Notes: generated by a model from the letters alone, not told the origin. A stretch of 39,247 nucleotides of DNA from Bremia lactucae (GCF_004359215.1 NC_090612.1:2988559-3027805), one strand, 5' to 3'; positions 28,064 to 38,338 are shown, counted from the first letter of the stretch. Numbers and translations: made by a program.

Positions 28064-28239
28064 AAGAATAGGAAATTCGGTGAGGCAATTGAAATTACAC
28101 TTTTTGGCAGCAAAAATTAACGGTGCTATTTCTGAGAGCTGGCTATTTATTTAACTGGGACTAAAGTCAGTACACAAGTCAAGCCAAGCAATAAATTCGA
28201 ACCTGTCTCACTAAAATAAGCAGTTTTCACTTTCCGAGA

Positions 28240-28417
28240 ACTGTTTGGCCAAGAATTAATTGGATATAATGGTCTACATCTACCAATGGTTAAGCTTTTA
28301 GAATATAACAATGTAAAGTAATATTTCTCCAAATACTCTCTACCTTTTAGATATTTTATTAATTAACAACCTTAAAGCGTTAATTTCATATAACGACACA
28401 CCCCGTTACATCACGTC
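28240..28417 (-). repeat. Type A LTR, 5' part, minus orientation
   Basis: On the minus strand it begins TGTAACGGGGTGTGTCGTTA and continues TGAAATTAACGCTTTAAGGT, then the AAAGGTAGA motif and ATTACTTTACATTG. It matches 20320-20459. The 3' half is absent. From 28418 to 29092 no supported gene exists. The ORF at 28617-28907 has no recognised motif and the stretch just before 29093 is the likely promoter of the next gene. Confidence 0.68.
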
Positions 28418-29092
28418 AGAAGCTTTATTCGCGCCATCTTGGGCCTCGGATGTACCTATCGCCCCTCCTTTCGCATCTCAGGCGGGTCAGTAACCACGTT
28501 TAGTACGTTCACGTTCGTCTCGGCAACATCGCGTCCCGGGTTAACTGATCGAGGATAGAGTCAGTGTGTTTTGGGCTCACAACCTTTTCAACTCGTGCTG
28601 AAAGTTAGATGTAAAATTGAGGACTAAATGCATTCGAGAGTGTGATCCTAGTTATCGCTATCCGTTACCTTTAATTTCCTCCCCGTCGGTTTCTTCGACC
28701 ACTCCCAATGATCGCATCTTTCACGCAACAGTCGCATCCATTCATGTCAGCAGTCCCTTCTATTTAACAGTAACTCTATTGCCTGGCGACAGGATACAAT
28801 GGTCGTACGCGTACCTCAACATACCTATCTTCTCACATCACAAGCCCAATGCTCATCGTCGTAACCTTTCTGGCTATCTGATTAGCTGCGTAATACTAAT
28901 TGAATAACTATGCGAGTTGACCGGCAAATTATTGACAGCGAGCTTTATTTCTTTATACTTTAAAAAGCTGTCGTTTGTAAGAGCTCAAGGACAGCTCACT
29001 TAAGAACAAGTGGGTACTAATTGCAATTGTTATGCGATGAATTTTTATGAAATTGTGGTATTTCGATCAGCCAATCAACAATTTTAAGCAAC

Positions 29093-29809
29093 ATGAACGG
29101 CGATGCAGCGCAATGCATAGCGAGTTGCGATCGCTTGATCGCGTTACTGAGTGAGAATGGCTTCCAGGCATCTGCCGAAAAGTGTGCAGAAGCTATTGTG
29201 GAGGCTGACGCGGGCGAACAGCGACTAAAATTGCTGGAAGCGGTCACAAATAAGAGCTTGCGCTGCGCAGAGCTCATCGCCAAGAGTCTCGAGACATCTG
29301 CTACGCTGTCCCAGTTACAAAATTCGTTAAAAAATACGTACGATCAGGTATTAAATGGAGGCAGTAAGGAGGACGAAGAAATGGAGGATGTACCGGAGGA
29401 TCTACCGGAGGACGAGACCACCACACTGCTGTTGCAGGATCTGGTGGCGGCTGGAGACGAGGTTGAAGACGCTACAAAAACGTATGCGCGTCTAGGCATC
29501 GTACGCAAAGTAGCTGATGCGAGCCGCACACTAATGGCATCGGCAGATCACAATTTGCAGAAACATTTGACGAGTAATACCACTATAAACGGAGAGGAAG
29601 CCGTCCAGAACGAATTTCGACAGCTTTACATGGAAGAGTTTACAACTGCGTTTGGAGATGAATTAGATCAATTTCGACAGGAAGAACGGTTTGAAAGCAA
29701 GGACGTATCGTTTTTAATCTCTTGTATTCACGCAGGCGGTGACATTTTCTCCCCCCTGCAGAAGAAACTCTTTGTAGAATCCGTTGGAGAAAGCCAAGTC
29801 GCGGAGTGA
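29093..29809 (+). CDS. Putative ribosome assembly protein with Rsa3-like C-terminal domain
   Basis: Intact, apparently intronless ORF of 238 residues beginning with ATG (MNGDAAQCIASCDRL). Residues 1-85 are helical, followed by an acidic stretch (EDEEMEDVPEDLPEDE, 93-108), a linker and a C-terminal domain at about 174-230: FRQLYMEEFTTAFGDELDQF, then FESKDVSFLISCIHAGGDIF. That pattern (aromatic start, GDELD core, a K-D-V helix and a closing G-x-D/N-I-F) is what I know from the Rsa3 domain. In yeast Rsa3 takes part in 60S ribosome assembly in the nucleolus, so a similar role is inferred. The N-terminal part is not typical of yeast Rsa3. A CCAAT motif sits at 29071-29075. It ends 221 bases from the convergent DOT1-like gene. 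Confidence 0.65.
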   Translation: MNGDAAQCIASCDRLIALLSENGFQASAEKCAEAIVEADAGEQRLKLLEAVTNKSLRCAELIAKSLETSATLSQLQNSLKNTYDQVLNGGSKEDEEMEDVPEDLPEDETTTLLLQDLVAAGDEVEDATKTYARLGIVRKVADASRTLMASADHNLQKHLTSNTTINGEEAVQNEFRQLYMEEFTTAFGDELDQFRQEERFESKDVSFLISCIHAGGDIFSPLQKKLFVESVGESQVAE

Positions 29810-30030
29810 AGCATTTCTTGCCAGCTGTGGTCAATGAGTGCGGAATTGTCAGGATCAATAGAATTTTTTCATATGTGCATTTATATACAACTTTGTATAA
29901 TCATCATTCTGGAAGCATAACCCCTAATTACGATGTAACCAGGTCGATTCATGGCGTACCCCACAAGCCACATAGTGCTTGCTTTATTAGGCGTGTGTCA
30001 ACAGTAGCCATCGTAAGTTGAATATGATAG

Positions 30031-31260
30031 CTAGACTTGAAGACAAATCTTGCGCCTCGTTATCTTCGGTGTCTTTTTGTTGCTTTTCTGTGCTAAACCT
30101 TTGGATGGGACCAGGACATTTGCCTTAACACTGGGGTAGTACGTGTCAATCCGACGCTCTCGCAGCTCACGTTTTTGGCGGCGAGTTCGCCCTTCATTTG
30201 CGTGCCCAAAAAAGTCGGTAAGCCACGCGATCATGCCTTCGCGACCACCTTTTAGCAATTCAAGACCCATGGTAAACAGAGGATCCACCGCTAAGGAGGT
30301 GTTGTCTACTGGCAACTCTTCCACCTTCAGCTTCTCGCTTATCAGCTCTTTTTTCAAGATAGTGGACGTTAAACGCCGGTAAAAGTAGCACTGATGGCCC
30401 TCACTTGAGCCAGCCATGGACGTCGCCACTCGTCCAATATTTTCAACTGAGAATCCGTACATTTCCACGATTTTCCGTGGTGCATGGAAGCTAGTATAGT
30501 ATTTAGCAGAACTACGATTAAACATATCGGCCATCTTGTCCATTACGTCAGGAGGAAAACCTACATCAAAACTATATACATGAGAGAATGGTTCGAACGT
30601 TTGCGCGTGGGTAATATCGCCAGCCGTAAATACAGTTGCAAGTGGCTTTACGCGCTGCGAATCCAATAACAAGATGCTCCGCAAATTGTGAAGCGATAGA
30701 TGCCAGCGTAGCTCCTCCAGCTCGATGCCGTACGACACCTGGACACCAGGGTCCATGGCCACGTGGAAGTTGGGTTTGCCAAGACCCGATCCTACATCGA
30801 TAAAGCGACTGTTTTTGGTCAATTCGCAATTATCTTTAAGGTAGTCAACTACCCGCTGGAAAGAAGCTTGGGTAATCTCGCCGTAAATGGCTCCACCAGC
30901 GGCGTTGCCGCCGAGACTTCCTGTTTTTTTACGGATAGCCTTGTATACTTCAGTCACTTCAAGCTCTGTAAAGGTTCGCTCAACTTCACGCTCTCGAACA
31001 TCATTCAAGGGCGTGACTTTCCCAGGTGTTCCAATCGATAACCGCGCTCTCTTCTTGTTCATGGCTGGTGTACTGCTATTGCTGCTTAGCTGTGTACTAG
31101 GAGTTTTGCGCTTGTGATCAATAGTGGGATTGCTTCCGGATTTATCGGGAGGATTTTTTTCTGTTTCTTCATTTAGAGTGACTGGAAGCTTTTTGATGGC
31201 GTTGCCTTGCGTCAGGGACAGGAATGATCCCGCCGTAGGTCGCGACGAGATGACGGCCAT
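30031..31260 (-). CDS. DOT1-like histone methyltransferase
   Basis: Intact ORF of 409 residues starting at ATG (MAVISSRPTAGSF). Residues 1-95 are polar and basic, with a likely nuclear signal KKRAR (69-73). From about 98 to 295 lies a class I methyltransferase fold of DOT1 type: FTELEVTEVYKAIR, YGEITQASFQRVV (126-138), SAM motif I FIDVGSGLGKP (153-163), the acidic GIELEEL that follows (178-184), and FTAGD with acidic Asp215. The FDVGFPP segment (231-237) occupies the place of the DOT1 NNFAF-like loop. The C-terminal 100 residues are basic (RTRRQKRELRERR). DOT1 methylates histone H3 Lys79 without a SET domain. That substrate is assumed here, not shown. The gene is divergent to the F-box gene, 157-208 bases apart depending on its start, which may give a shared promoter. 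Confidence 0.75.
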   Translation of the reverse strand: MAVISSRPTAGSFLSLTQGNAIKKLPVTLNEETEKNPPDKSGSNPTIDHKRKTPSTQLSSNSSTPAMNKKRARLSIGTPGKVTPLNDVREREVERTFTELEVTEVYKAIRKKTGSLGGNAAGGAIYGEITQASFQRVVDYLKDNCELTKNSRFIDVGSGLGKPNFHVAMDPGVQVSYGIELEELRWHLSLHNLRSILLLDSQRVKPLATVFTAGDITHAQTFEPFSHVYSFDVGFPPDVMDKMADMFNRSSAKYYTSFHAPRKIVEMYGFSVENIGRVATSMAGSSEGHQCYFYRRLTSTILKKELISEKLKVEELPVDNTSLAVDPLFTMGLELLKGGREGMIAWLTDFFGHANEGRTRRQKRELRERRIDTYYPSVKANVLVPSKGLAQKSNKKTPKITRRKICLQV

Positions 31261-31417
31261 CGAGGCTTTTGATTTTAAAGTTTAGTGCTCAAAACACAAA
31301 ATACGTGTATGTTACATCATTATTTTGGTAAAGTTTACCATGCGCACGCATTCATAATCAATCTTCCAATAACATCATCAACTTCGACATCCGTTGCGGA
31401 AATCTTACTCACCTTCC

Positions 31418-31903
31418 ATGAGTCTTTCTACTTCTCGTGCAATTATCCTCCACCCATTAGTCGCTCCAATGGATAACATTTTATCACTCGAAGCGCGTAT
31501 TGTTGCCAATTGGTCACGCTCGTTGAGCCCTTGTGACGACGTCCCTGATGCGGAGCCTCTACGTCTTGTGGACTTTGCCTGTGACGAAAACCTCTATGCG
31601 GTGCTCAGCTTCCTAGATGGACCGTCCCTCTGCTCAGCACGCAGCGTGTGCCGCGCATGGAAGCGCCTGAGTAATGACGATGAACTCTGGCGGAATTTGT
31701 GTCTTCAAGAGTTCCACGTGTCGCCCGAGCAGCTCACATCGCATCCTGACAGTTATCAGAAGCTCTACCAATTTGCCTGTCGCTCTCTCAAGACGCTGCT
31801 CCGTGACTATTTGCATGAGCAATGTCTTACTAATCTGCAGAACTCGCTGCGAATTCCTCGAGAAGCTGCCATGACGCTCATTGCGTCACGATCATTTCCG
31901 TGA
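31418..31903 (+). CDS. Small F-box protein
   Basis: Two ATG starts are possible: 31418 (161 residues, MSLSTSRAIILHPL) and 31469 (144 residues, MDNILSLEARIVANW). The second begins closer to the domain. An F-box is visible as LVDFACDENLYAVLSFLDGP, then SLCSARSVCRAWKRLSNDDE and LWRNLCLQEF, with the usual hydrophobic and Trp spacing. No WD, LRR or kelch substrate-binding repeats follow, and the chain ends 55-60 residues later. F-box proteins usually link substrates to SCF ubiquitin ligase through Skp1. What this one recruits is unknown. The next 580 bases (31904-32485) hold no supported gene and contain the promoter of the following gene. Confidence 0.78.
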   Translation: MSLSTSRAIILHPLVAPMDNILSLEARIVANWSRSLSPCDDVPDAEPLRLVDFACDENLYAVLSFLDGPSLCSARSVCRAWKRLSNDDELWRNLCLQEFHVSPEQLTSHPDSYQKLYQFACRSLKTLLRDYLHEQCLTNLQNSLRIPREAAMTLIASRSFP

Positions 31904-32485
31904 TTATCAGGCAAATGCGGCCTTTATACCGACATACCTGGATAACAACATTAACAAAACTATACATAAAGCTGAGGAAACAATACAAAAGCAAATCAAT
32001 AAACAAAATGTGTGCCTAAATTGCTTTAAAATAACGGTCGATTTTGAAACTTGTATTGGGCTACCAAGTTTGCTCTGACTAACTGCTCTTCGTATTAATG
32101 CAACATTATATTGAATTTGATGATACGAGATAGTCTTTGCTTCTTTGCAGCTCGAAGTGCTAGAATCCTACCCATACCGCATAAAACCGCCGAAGTGCAG
32201 TGCTTCATACGGACACAATTTGTTTCCTTAAGTAGGTTACGCAGGGCTGTCTTTGCTAATCTTGTGTTTCTGAAATTGTCTTGAGTACTCTTTCAAAGTT
32301 TACCGCCTATCCTCCAAATCTAAAAATCAAAGCTACCGCGACAGGCGAGAATTAGGTTTCCAACGCACTCACGTCACTCTGTATCAAGTCAAAAGTCAAC
32401 TAATTGAATTTTTTTTAAAAGGAACCATCGCAAAAGTCTAATTTTGCCAATAACAGACAAACACCAAGTTTGCTACCGCAATCTT

Positions 32486-35400
32486 ATGGGCCTGTCGTAT
32501 GTGACGCTAGAGCTTGCAATGTCTGACTTCTGGGCGTGGCTACAACTACGATTTACCGCGTTCACACAAGTAGGCTTAAAGGCAGCGCAAAAGTCTTCGT
32601 TTCTGGCTTTCGACGTGCACGGACATGTAAAGGGGCAGAATCCATACGCAGTAGGCGGTGTGGCCGCATTAATAGCTGTCGCGTTGGCACTCGGTGGTTT
32701 GTTCTTGTGGGTCGCATCACGCCAAGTGCGACCGCGCAAGACTTCACTTAATCTTGAGAAACGGCCGCCATCACCCACATCGAAGCGGCTGCGACACAAT
32801 TCCAGGCACTCGAAATCCTTCTCGGATCTGCTCAAGCTAGAGCGCAAGCGTATGCAAGAAAATCGCCAGCTTGAGCAGGAAGATCACGTCACGTTTCCAC
32901 TTGAATTACGTCAGCACTGTGGCCAAGAGAATCTCCGGTTTATATACGACACATTGTCCAAGATTTTCTCGTTCCTTCGGGGAGAATTTATCGAGCCTCT
33001 GGCACGAGATATTACAATCTTACGCTTTCAAAAGGGAGAAAGTGTTTTTAATAAAGGAGAGCTGGATGGATCCGTTTTAATGATTGTCAACGGCTCGGCG
33101 TTTTTGACAATTCATGGAAGTAGCAAGGAGCAAGAATTTAGCAAGTTATTGGAACGGGGAGATACACTGACATCATCACTGCCATTGCTCACTATGCTCG
33201 TGAATGCGCTTCAAAACCAAGAAGGCAATACATCTAAACTGAAAGTCTGTGCTAATTTGTCAGCACGAGCAGAAGAGAATGGGACGCGCATGTTAAAAAT
33301 TCCTCCCCTTGCTATTAAAAAAGTGCTGGATAAGTATCCAGGGGCTTTTTATCGCTTGGCCCAAGCTGCTTTAAGCCAAGTGGAAAAAATCACCGCTAAA
33401 TCTTTAATTGATCACTTTGGACTTGCGTCAAAAATTATCCAAGTCGCTCCTTTAGTAGACGTATCGCTACTCAAGCAGCAAGACACTGCGATGCATACTG
33501 AAGAAATTGTTGACTGCGTAGCTGACGCGATCGGTTTAACCGAAGTTCATTTGCGCTCGACACTGGCAGCTTGTTTGAAAGTCGTAACGCGGCTTACAAA
33601 TCAGTCCATTCGAGAGACCGAAGAAAGCACGGATGCGTTAGGTGTTTACATTGTTCTTGATGGTTCTGTAAGTGTTCAAGTAGCCACGGCATCGCATACG
33701 TACGTAGAATTGTACAAGGCCTCGAAAGGATGTGAAATTGGAATCGCAACGTGCTTTGTAGGCTCGCACTACGTTGCGACGCGACACATTTGTCTGGAAA
33801 AGACAATTTTACTTTGGATTCCAGACGCCCTGTTTTCTAGCTTCTTGCAGCTAAATTCCGTGGCTGTAAAGTGTACACGTCACTTGCTTGAACAGTACTC
33901 GGATCTGGTTTGTGTGGCCGATACATCGTTCGATTGGCTGCATCTTCATAGTGGCAAGAGTTTGTTTAATCGTGGAGATCGATGCGATTCCGTATTTACA
34001 GTCATAAGCGGTCGACTACGTGTAGTACAGATGCATTCCCATCGCGGTAAGCAAGTCGAAACGTCGAACGATCTTGTTCGAGGAGCCACTTTAGGAGCGA
34101 TGGATATGCTCGCAGCAGGAGCGAGCAATTCGTCGGTATTTGCTATTCGAGACTCGCAGATTTCACAAATGTCACGGAATGTATTTGATTATGTAGTGAG
34201 CATGCATCCGACGGTTCTCATTCATTTTACCAAAAAGCTCGCACGTTGTATGCCCACTCCTCGTGTGGACTCATTGAAAGCCGACTCGAGTGGTAATAAG
34301 TCTCGTGGTAATGTTTTATTATCGCTTGGCTCCAATACTACGACTTCCGATGGGCAAAAGACAGAAAATACTCTTCCAATCGGTACCATTGCCGTTCTCT
34401 CGCTCACCAAAATGACAAAGATACAGACCTTTTGCTCGCATCTGGAAGTGTCGTTAAAGACGCTTGCTGTCGTTGAAACAGTGTCGTCTTTAAAAGCCAA
34501 GGCATTTCTTGGCGAGCAGTGGATCAGTAATTCACGCGTAGCACGAGCCAATTTAACGGCATGGATGGGAGACATTGAAAGCACAAACGAGTTGGTCATT
34601 TACGAGGCCGATCCGCACTTGACAGCTTGGACAAAGCTTTGTTTGCGCCAAGCGGATCATATTTTACTGCTCTGCTCGGACACACAGCCTCAACAAGCAT
34701 TTGTCAGCGACATGGTGTCGATTTTAGAAGATGCGTGGGAGAAACGAGATGCAGAAATCAACGTGGTGCGTATCCGAGAGAAGGATTGGACTTTGACTGC
34801 ATTGAAAGCTGCGGCGAAGCAAAAAGCGAATGGATCGTCCCGTTCGTATGCGCTGAAAAAGAAATTACGATTGCAAATCGACGGTCCCTTGCTGCCACGT
34901 TTTATTCTTCCCATGGAAAAGTACGAGTGGATCAGTGGGTATCATAATGTTCAAGTTTCGTTTGAAGATCATCGTTCGGACTTTATGCGTCTAAGTCGTC
35001 GAATCACTGGCAATGCTGTGGGGCTTGTACTTGGTGGCGGTGGTGCGAGAGGCCTTGCTCATATTGGGGTTTTACGTGCTCTTCAGGAATGTGGTATCCA
35101 CGTGGATGTCGTTGGTGGAACAAGTATTGGCGCCTTCATTGGCGGAATGTATGCCATGCATCCAAACAGTCTGGATTTGGTCGAAGTAAAGGTGCGGCAA
35201 TTGTCGATGCGTCTCAGCAGTATCTATGAGAAACTTTGCGATCTAACGCTACCCATTGCCTCGTTTTTTAATGGATCCCGTTTCAACGAAAGCATTCGAG
35301 CTCTCTTTTACGACTTGTCTATTGAGGATTTTATGCTGAATTACTTTTGTGTGTCGACGGATATTGCCAAGTCGCGCATGAACGTTCATCGAAGCGGTCC

Positions 35401-35956
35401 GGCGTGGAAGTATGTGCGAGCTTCGATGAGCTTACAAGGGTATTTTCCTCCAATTTTTGAGAATGGCTCCTTATTGCTGGACGGTGGCTACATGAATAAT
35501 CTCCCTGCGGATGTTATGAAGGAAGAAGGTGGTATTAAGTACATTTTTGCCGTTGATGTCGCTAGTGAGTCGTGCACGGACTTTTACGACTATGGGACGA
35601 CACTGTCAGGATGGTGGGTGCTGTGGAACAAACTCAACCCATTTGCAAAGACTGTGGCTGTTCCCTCTATGGGCGATGTATCAGCTGCGCTGGCTTACGT
35701 GTCCTCGGAGCAACACAAAGATCGCATTAAAGAAGAGTGTGTTGATTTGTACTTGCGTCCTCCTGTCAAGGACTATGGCACGCTAGAATTTAGCAAGATG
35801 GAAGAGATCATTGAAGTCGGGTATAAGTACGCATTGCCGCGTATTAAAGCGTGGATGACCCGTGTACTTGACGCCGAGCCGGACGCCGACATCAAGAAGG
35901 CATCGGTGGTGGCGAAGCCTTCAGAGGTCCCATCTAAGCTCAGCCATACTATGTGA
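32486..35956 (+). CDS. Neuropathy target esterase-like patatin phospholipase with CNB-type domains
   Basis: The ATG at 32486 (MGLSYVTLELAMSDF) gives 1,156 residues, and the ATG at 32519 (MSDFWAWLQLR) gives 1,145. The frame is intact and appears intronless. Residue numbers follow the first. One membrane segment lies at about 54-77 (YAVGGVAALIAVALALGGLF), as in NTE-type lysophospholipases of the endoplasmic reticulum. Three cyclic-nucleotide-binding-like domains follow at about 166-296, 361-471 and 481-586. The patatin domain occupies about 840-1010 with the oxyanion loop GGGGARG (850-856), nucleophile Ser880 in GTSIG and Asp999 in LLDGGYMNNLPADV, so the catalytic dyad is complete. The family hydrolyses phosphatidylcholine and lysophosphatidylcholine. 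The CNB domains lack the usual Glu and Arg of the phosphate cassette. The gene is convergent to the kinase gene, only 96 bases apart. Confidence 0.92.
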   Translation: MGLSYVTLELAMSDFWAWLQLRFTAFTQVGLKAAQKSSFLAFDVHGHVKGQNPYAVGGVAALIAVALALGGLFLWVASRQVRPRKTSLNLEKRPPSPTSKRLRHNSRHSKSFSDLLKLERKRMQENRQLEQEDHVTFPLELRQHCGQENLRFIYDTLSKIFSFLRGEFIEPLARDITILRFQKGESVFNKGELDGSVLMIVNGSAFLTIHGSSKEQEFSKLLERGDTLTSSLPLLTMLVNALQNQEGNTSKLKVCANLSARAEENGTRMLKIPPLAIKKVLDKYPGAFYRLAQAALSQVEKITAKSLIDHFGLASKIIQVAPLVDVSLLKQQDTAMHTEEIVDCVADAIGLTEVHLRSTLAACLKVVTRLTNQSIRETEESTDALGVYIVLDGSVSVQVATASHTYVELYKASKGCEIGIATCFVGSHYVATRHICLEKTILLWIPDALFSSFLQLNSVAVKCTRHLLEQYSDLVCVADTSFDWLHLHSGKSLFNRGDRCDSVFTVISGRLRVVQMHSHRGKQVETSNDLVRGATLGAMDMLAAGASNSSVFAIRDSQISQMSRNVFDYVVSMHPTVLIHFTKKLARCMPTPRVDSLKADSSGNKSRGNVLLSLGSNTTTSDGQKTENTLPIGTIAVLSLTKMTKIQTFCSHLEVSLKTLAVVETVSSLKAKAFLGEQWISNSRVARANLTAWMGDIESTNELVIYEADPHLTAWTKLCLRQADHILLLCSDTQPQQAFVSDMVSILEDAWEKRDAEINVVRIREKDWTLTALKAAAKQKANGSSRSYALKKKLRLQIDGPLLPRFILPMEKYEWISGYHNVQVSFEDHRSDFMRLSRRITGNAVGLVLGGGGARGLAHIGVLRALQECGIHVDVVGGTSIGAFIGGMYAMHPNSLDLVEVKVRQLSMRLSSIYEKLCDLTLPIASFFNGSRFNESIRALFYDLSIEDFMLNYFCVSTDIAKSRMNVHRSGPAWKYVRASMSLQGYFPPIFENGSLLLDGGYMNNLPADVMKEEGGIKYIFAVDVASESCTDFYDYGTTLSGWWVLWNKLNPFAKTVAVPSMGDVSAALAYVSSEQHKDRIKEECVDLYLRPPVKDYGTLEFSKMEEIIEVGYKYALPRIKAWMTRVLDAEPDADIKKASVVAKPSEVPSKLSHTM

Positions 35957-36052
35957 AGACGGCAGCGTAAAAAGAAGAATTGGCTGCTGATTAGAGTAAT
36001 AACGGACTCGGATGATACACGGTGGAAATTGAATATGTTCTTACGTATGATT

Positions 36053-38338
36053 TTACTTTTTCGAACGTGAAGAAGACATATCTTCCGAGATACGTGGCAT
36101 GTCGTTACCACTATGAGTCTTTACTATCGATATAACATTGGCTTTGGCTGTCTGCATGAACAGCATCCCGAGAAAAGAAAATTGAGTGAGAAGTGTAGCA
36201 AACTCGTCTTCAGTCACCGACCAGCTCGATACTTTAGGCATTGACGAGTTATCTAATGATTTCGCGTCGAGATTTTCATCCATACATTTGTAAAAGACCT
36301 CAGCAAGTGATTTTGGACACTCGAGCTTGTCGAAGGCTTTGGCAAAGTGTTGACGTGTCAGTGCTGGTGCCTTGATGTCTTCTACATTTAAATCACTTTT
36401 GTCGTCGAAATTGATCAGTTGAATGGCCGAAAACACAATTTTCGCAAAAGACTCGTGATGATTTCGTACTGCTCGAACACTTGCGCAAAAGTCGCTAGCG
36501 TCGATGAACCCGTCGTGATTTTGGTCTAGGAATTGAACAAAAGCTTTTTCATCCATGTACGGCGACAGACCAATGCCCTTGAGTATGACATGGGCACCAT
36601 CTAGTGGAAGACGGTTGTTTCCGTCAACAGACAGCTGTCGAATCACTAATTCAATAGTCTTTTCGTCCACGAGAGTTTGAAAGTCCGCCTCATTATCATC
36701 CAAAAGCATCGATGCCATAAACGATCCCATATTCTGAGACTTGCGGTCAAGACTAAATTGTTGCAGTCTCGTGATCATGCTGGTAGTGAGACCACGTTCT
36801 TCATCACTTTCACTGCTGCTAGTACTACCTTGCCGTGTAATCCACGGATGTGCCAACACTTCTTTGACTGTGATGCGCTCCTGGGCATGCATTTCCAGCA
36901 TGCGAGCCACAAGCTGCTTAGCCGACTCGGAAACATGTTTCCAGACTTTTGGATCAAACGAATAGTCTCCTCGAGCCGTTTTCGACAAGACCTCGACCTC
37001 TGAATCTCCATAAAATGGCGGGCGTCCGACTAGTAGAATGTATAGAATGACCCCAGCACCAAATACATCGGCCGCCTCGCTGTACACGTGGGACGAAATA
37101 ACCTCAGGGGCAATGTATCCTACTGTTCCAGCCATAGGTCTGTCTTGACCCAGTGGATGTTGCTTGCCATTAATTATTCGGGCGAGACCAAAGTCCGTTA
37201 GAATAATTTTCGAATCGGGCTCTTTGCTGGAAAATAAAATATTTTCGGGTTTAATGTCCAAATGTAAAATGTTATGTTGATGCAGAGCTTCCAACGCCGA
37301 CATAAGTTGCTGCAAGATATTAGCCGCGTCTTGTTCGGACAATTTACCGCGCTGGACGATGCGATCGTACAATTCACCACCGGTACACATTTCTTGGACA
37401 ATGTATACTTTCTGGAGCTCTTCGTATACTTTGTGAATCTTGACAAGATTCGGATGCGTAATGTTGTTTGTAATGCTGCGCATAATTTCAATTTCAGCCA
37501 CCGCTTGTTCCCGATGACGAAATTTAGCCACATCTAGTACCTTGACGGCAAAGACTGTACCGTCGCGTTTGTCCTCAAGTTCTTGCACAACTCCGTTGCC
37601 TCCAACACCCACGACGGCACCAACTTGATAGTGTCGTAACCACACTAAAATGTCAATACAATCCGACAAGGCAACAAGCCATCGTCGCTTCGTCGCAGCA
37701 TCCTTGGCCCGTAGCACCCAAGGCATCGCTTTTTGCGCTGGAGTAATACTTAACGTTAACGCGTCCACATCGGTTAGAACGGCATCGGCTGTGATCTCCA
37801 CATTCATCTTTAAGGTACGATTCTTCTTTGAGCGATTCGCTGTTGCGGTCGTGGGCCTATGGATCTTGGAACTGTCCTCGTAATACGCAAGTTGTCGACC
37901 ATTTAATTCAACAAATCGCACTTTCCACTTTTTGCGCCACCGAAAACCGCGCTTTTCAAGCGAGCCAGAGACCACAGGGGCCTTCACCCAAAGTTCCTGA
38001 CCACCGTTTTTTTCAGTGACAGTGTGAGGAATCGACAGCTGTCGGGATCGATGGTCACTTTCGCTGGTAGTCGAACTGAAGGCTTCGTGGCCGGCTGCGA
38101 GCCTTGAGCCGTTTTCAGACGAGCGATTATGATTGCACTGCCACCATCTCCTTAGAGCGCTTTTCTCTGATTCTCTGTGTAGTGTGGAACCGCTGGATAG
38201 CTCTTTTTCCATGAATTCTTGCGACGAATATTCTTCGGCAGGAACTGTCATCCCTGAAAAAGAATGATTTTCGTGTTGTTGACGGTAAAGAGATAATTGT
38301 AAAATGAACAAGAACGTAATCTGCTTACATTTTGCCAT
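36053..38338 (-). CDS. PH-domain protein kinase of CAMK type with C-terminal EF-hand
   Basis: Two exons are proposed. A 10-base first exon (38329-38338, ATGGCAAAAT) joins the main exon 36053-38253 across a 75-base GT-AG intron (GTAAGC start, TTCTTTTTCAG end), giving 736 residues beginning MAKWMTVPAEEYSS. The frame also stays open through the intron, and the upstream frame has only a TTG before 38338, so the ATG is the better start. Domains: PH at about 98-208 (SGSLEKRGFRWRKKWKVRFV), kinase at about 212-475 with Gly loop GVGGNGVV (219-226), Lys241, HLDIKPEN (334-341, HLD in place of HRD), DFG (357-359) and APE (385-387), and one EF-hand DQNHDGFIDASD (580-591). This is a non-RD kinase of calcium-linked type, probably recruited to membranes by the PH domain. 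Oomycetes are known for PH-kinase fusions. The substrate is unknown. Confidence 0.88.
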   Translation of the reverse strand: MAKCKQITFLFILQLSLYRQQHENHSFSGMTVPAEEYSSQEFMEKELSSGSTLHRESEKSALRRWWQCNHNRSSENGSRLAAGHEAFSSTTSESDHRSRQLSIPHTVTEKNGGQELWVKAPVVSGSLEKRGFRWRKKWKVRFVELNGRQLAYYEDSSKIHRPTTATANRSKKNRTLKMNVEITADAVLTDVDALTLSITPAQKAMPWVLRAKDAATKRRWLVALSDCIDILVWLRHYQVGAVVGVGGNGVVQELEDKRDGTVFAVKVLDVAKFRHREQAVAEIEIMRSITNNITHPNLVKIHKVYEELQKVYIVQEMCTGGELYDRIVQRGKLSEQDAANILQQLMSALEALHQHNILHLDIKPENILFSSKEPDSKIILTDFGLARIINGKQHPLGQDRPMAGTVGYIAPEVISSHVYSEAADVFGAGVILYILLVGRPPFYGDSEVEVLSKTARGDYSFDPKVWKHVSESAKQLVARMLEMHAQERITVKEVLAHPWITRQGSTSSSESDEERGLTTSMITRLQQFSLDRKSQNMGSFMASMLLDDNEADFQTLVDEKTIELVIRQLSVDGNNRLPLDGAHVILKGIGLSPYMDEKAFVQFLDQNHDGFIDASDFCASVRAVRNHHESFAKIVFSAIQLINFDDKSDLNVEDIKAPALTRQHFAKAFDKLECPKSLAEVFYKCMDENLDAKSLDNSSMPKVSSWSVTEDEFATLLTQFSFLGMLFMQTAKANVISIVKTHSGNDMPRISEDMSSSRSKK

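Noticed and set aside
28617..28907. ORF of 96 codons (MRTKCIRECDPSYRYPLP)
   Set aside because: No motif, no homologous feel, no promoter or splice context. Left as unsupported.
31394..31417. Upstream extension of the F-box gene
   Set aside because: It begins at TTG. ATG starts are at 31418 and 31469.
32444..32485. Longer N-terminus for the NTE-like protein
   Set aside because: The frame opens at TTG, not ATG. The ATG at 32486 or 32519 is preferred.
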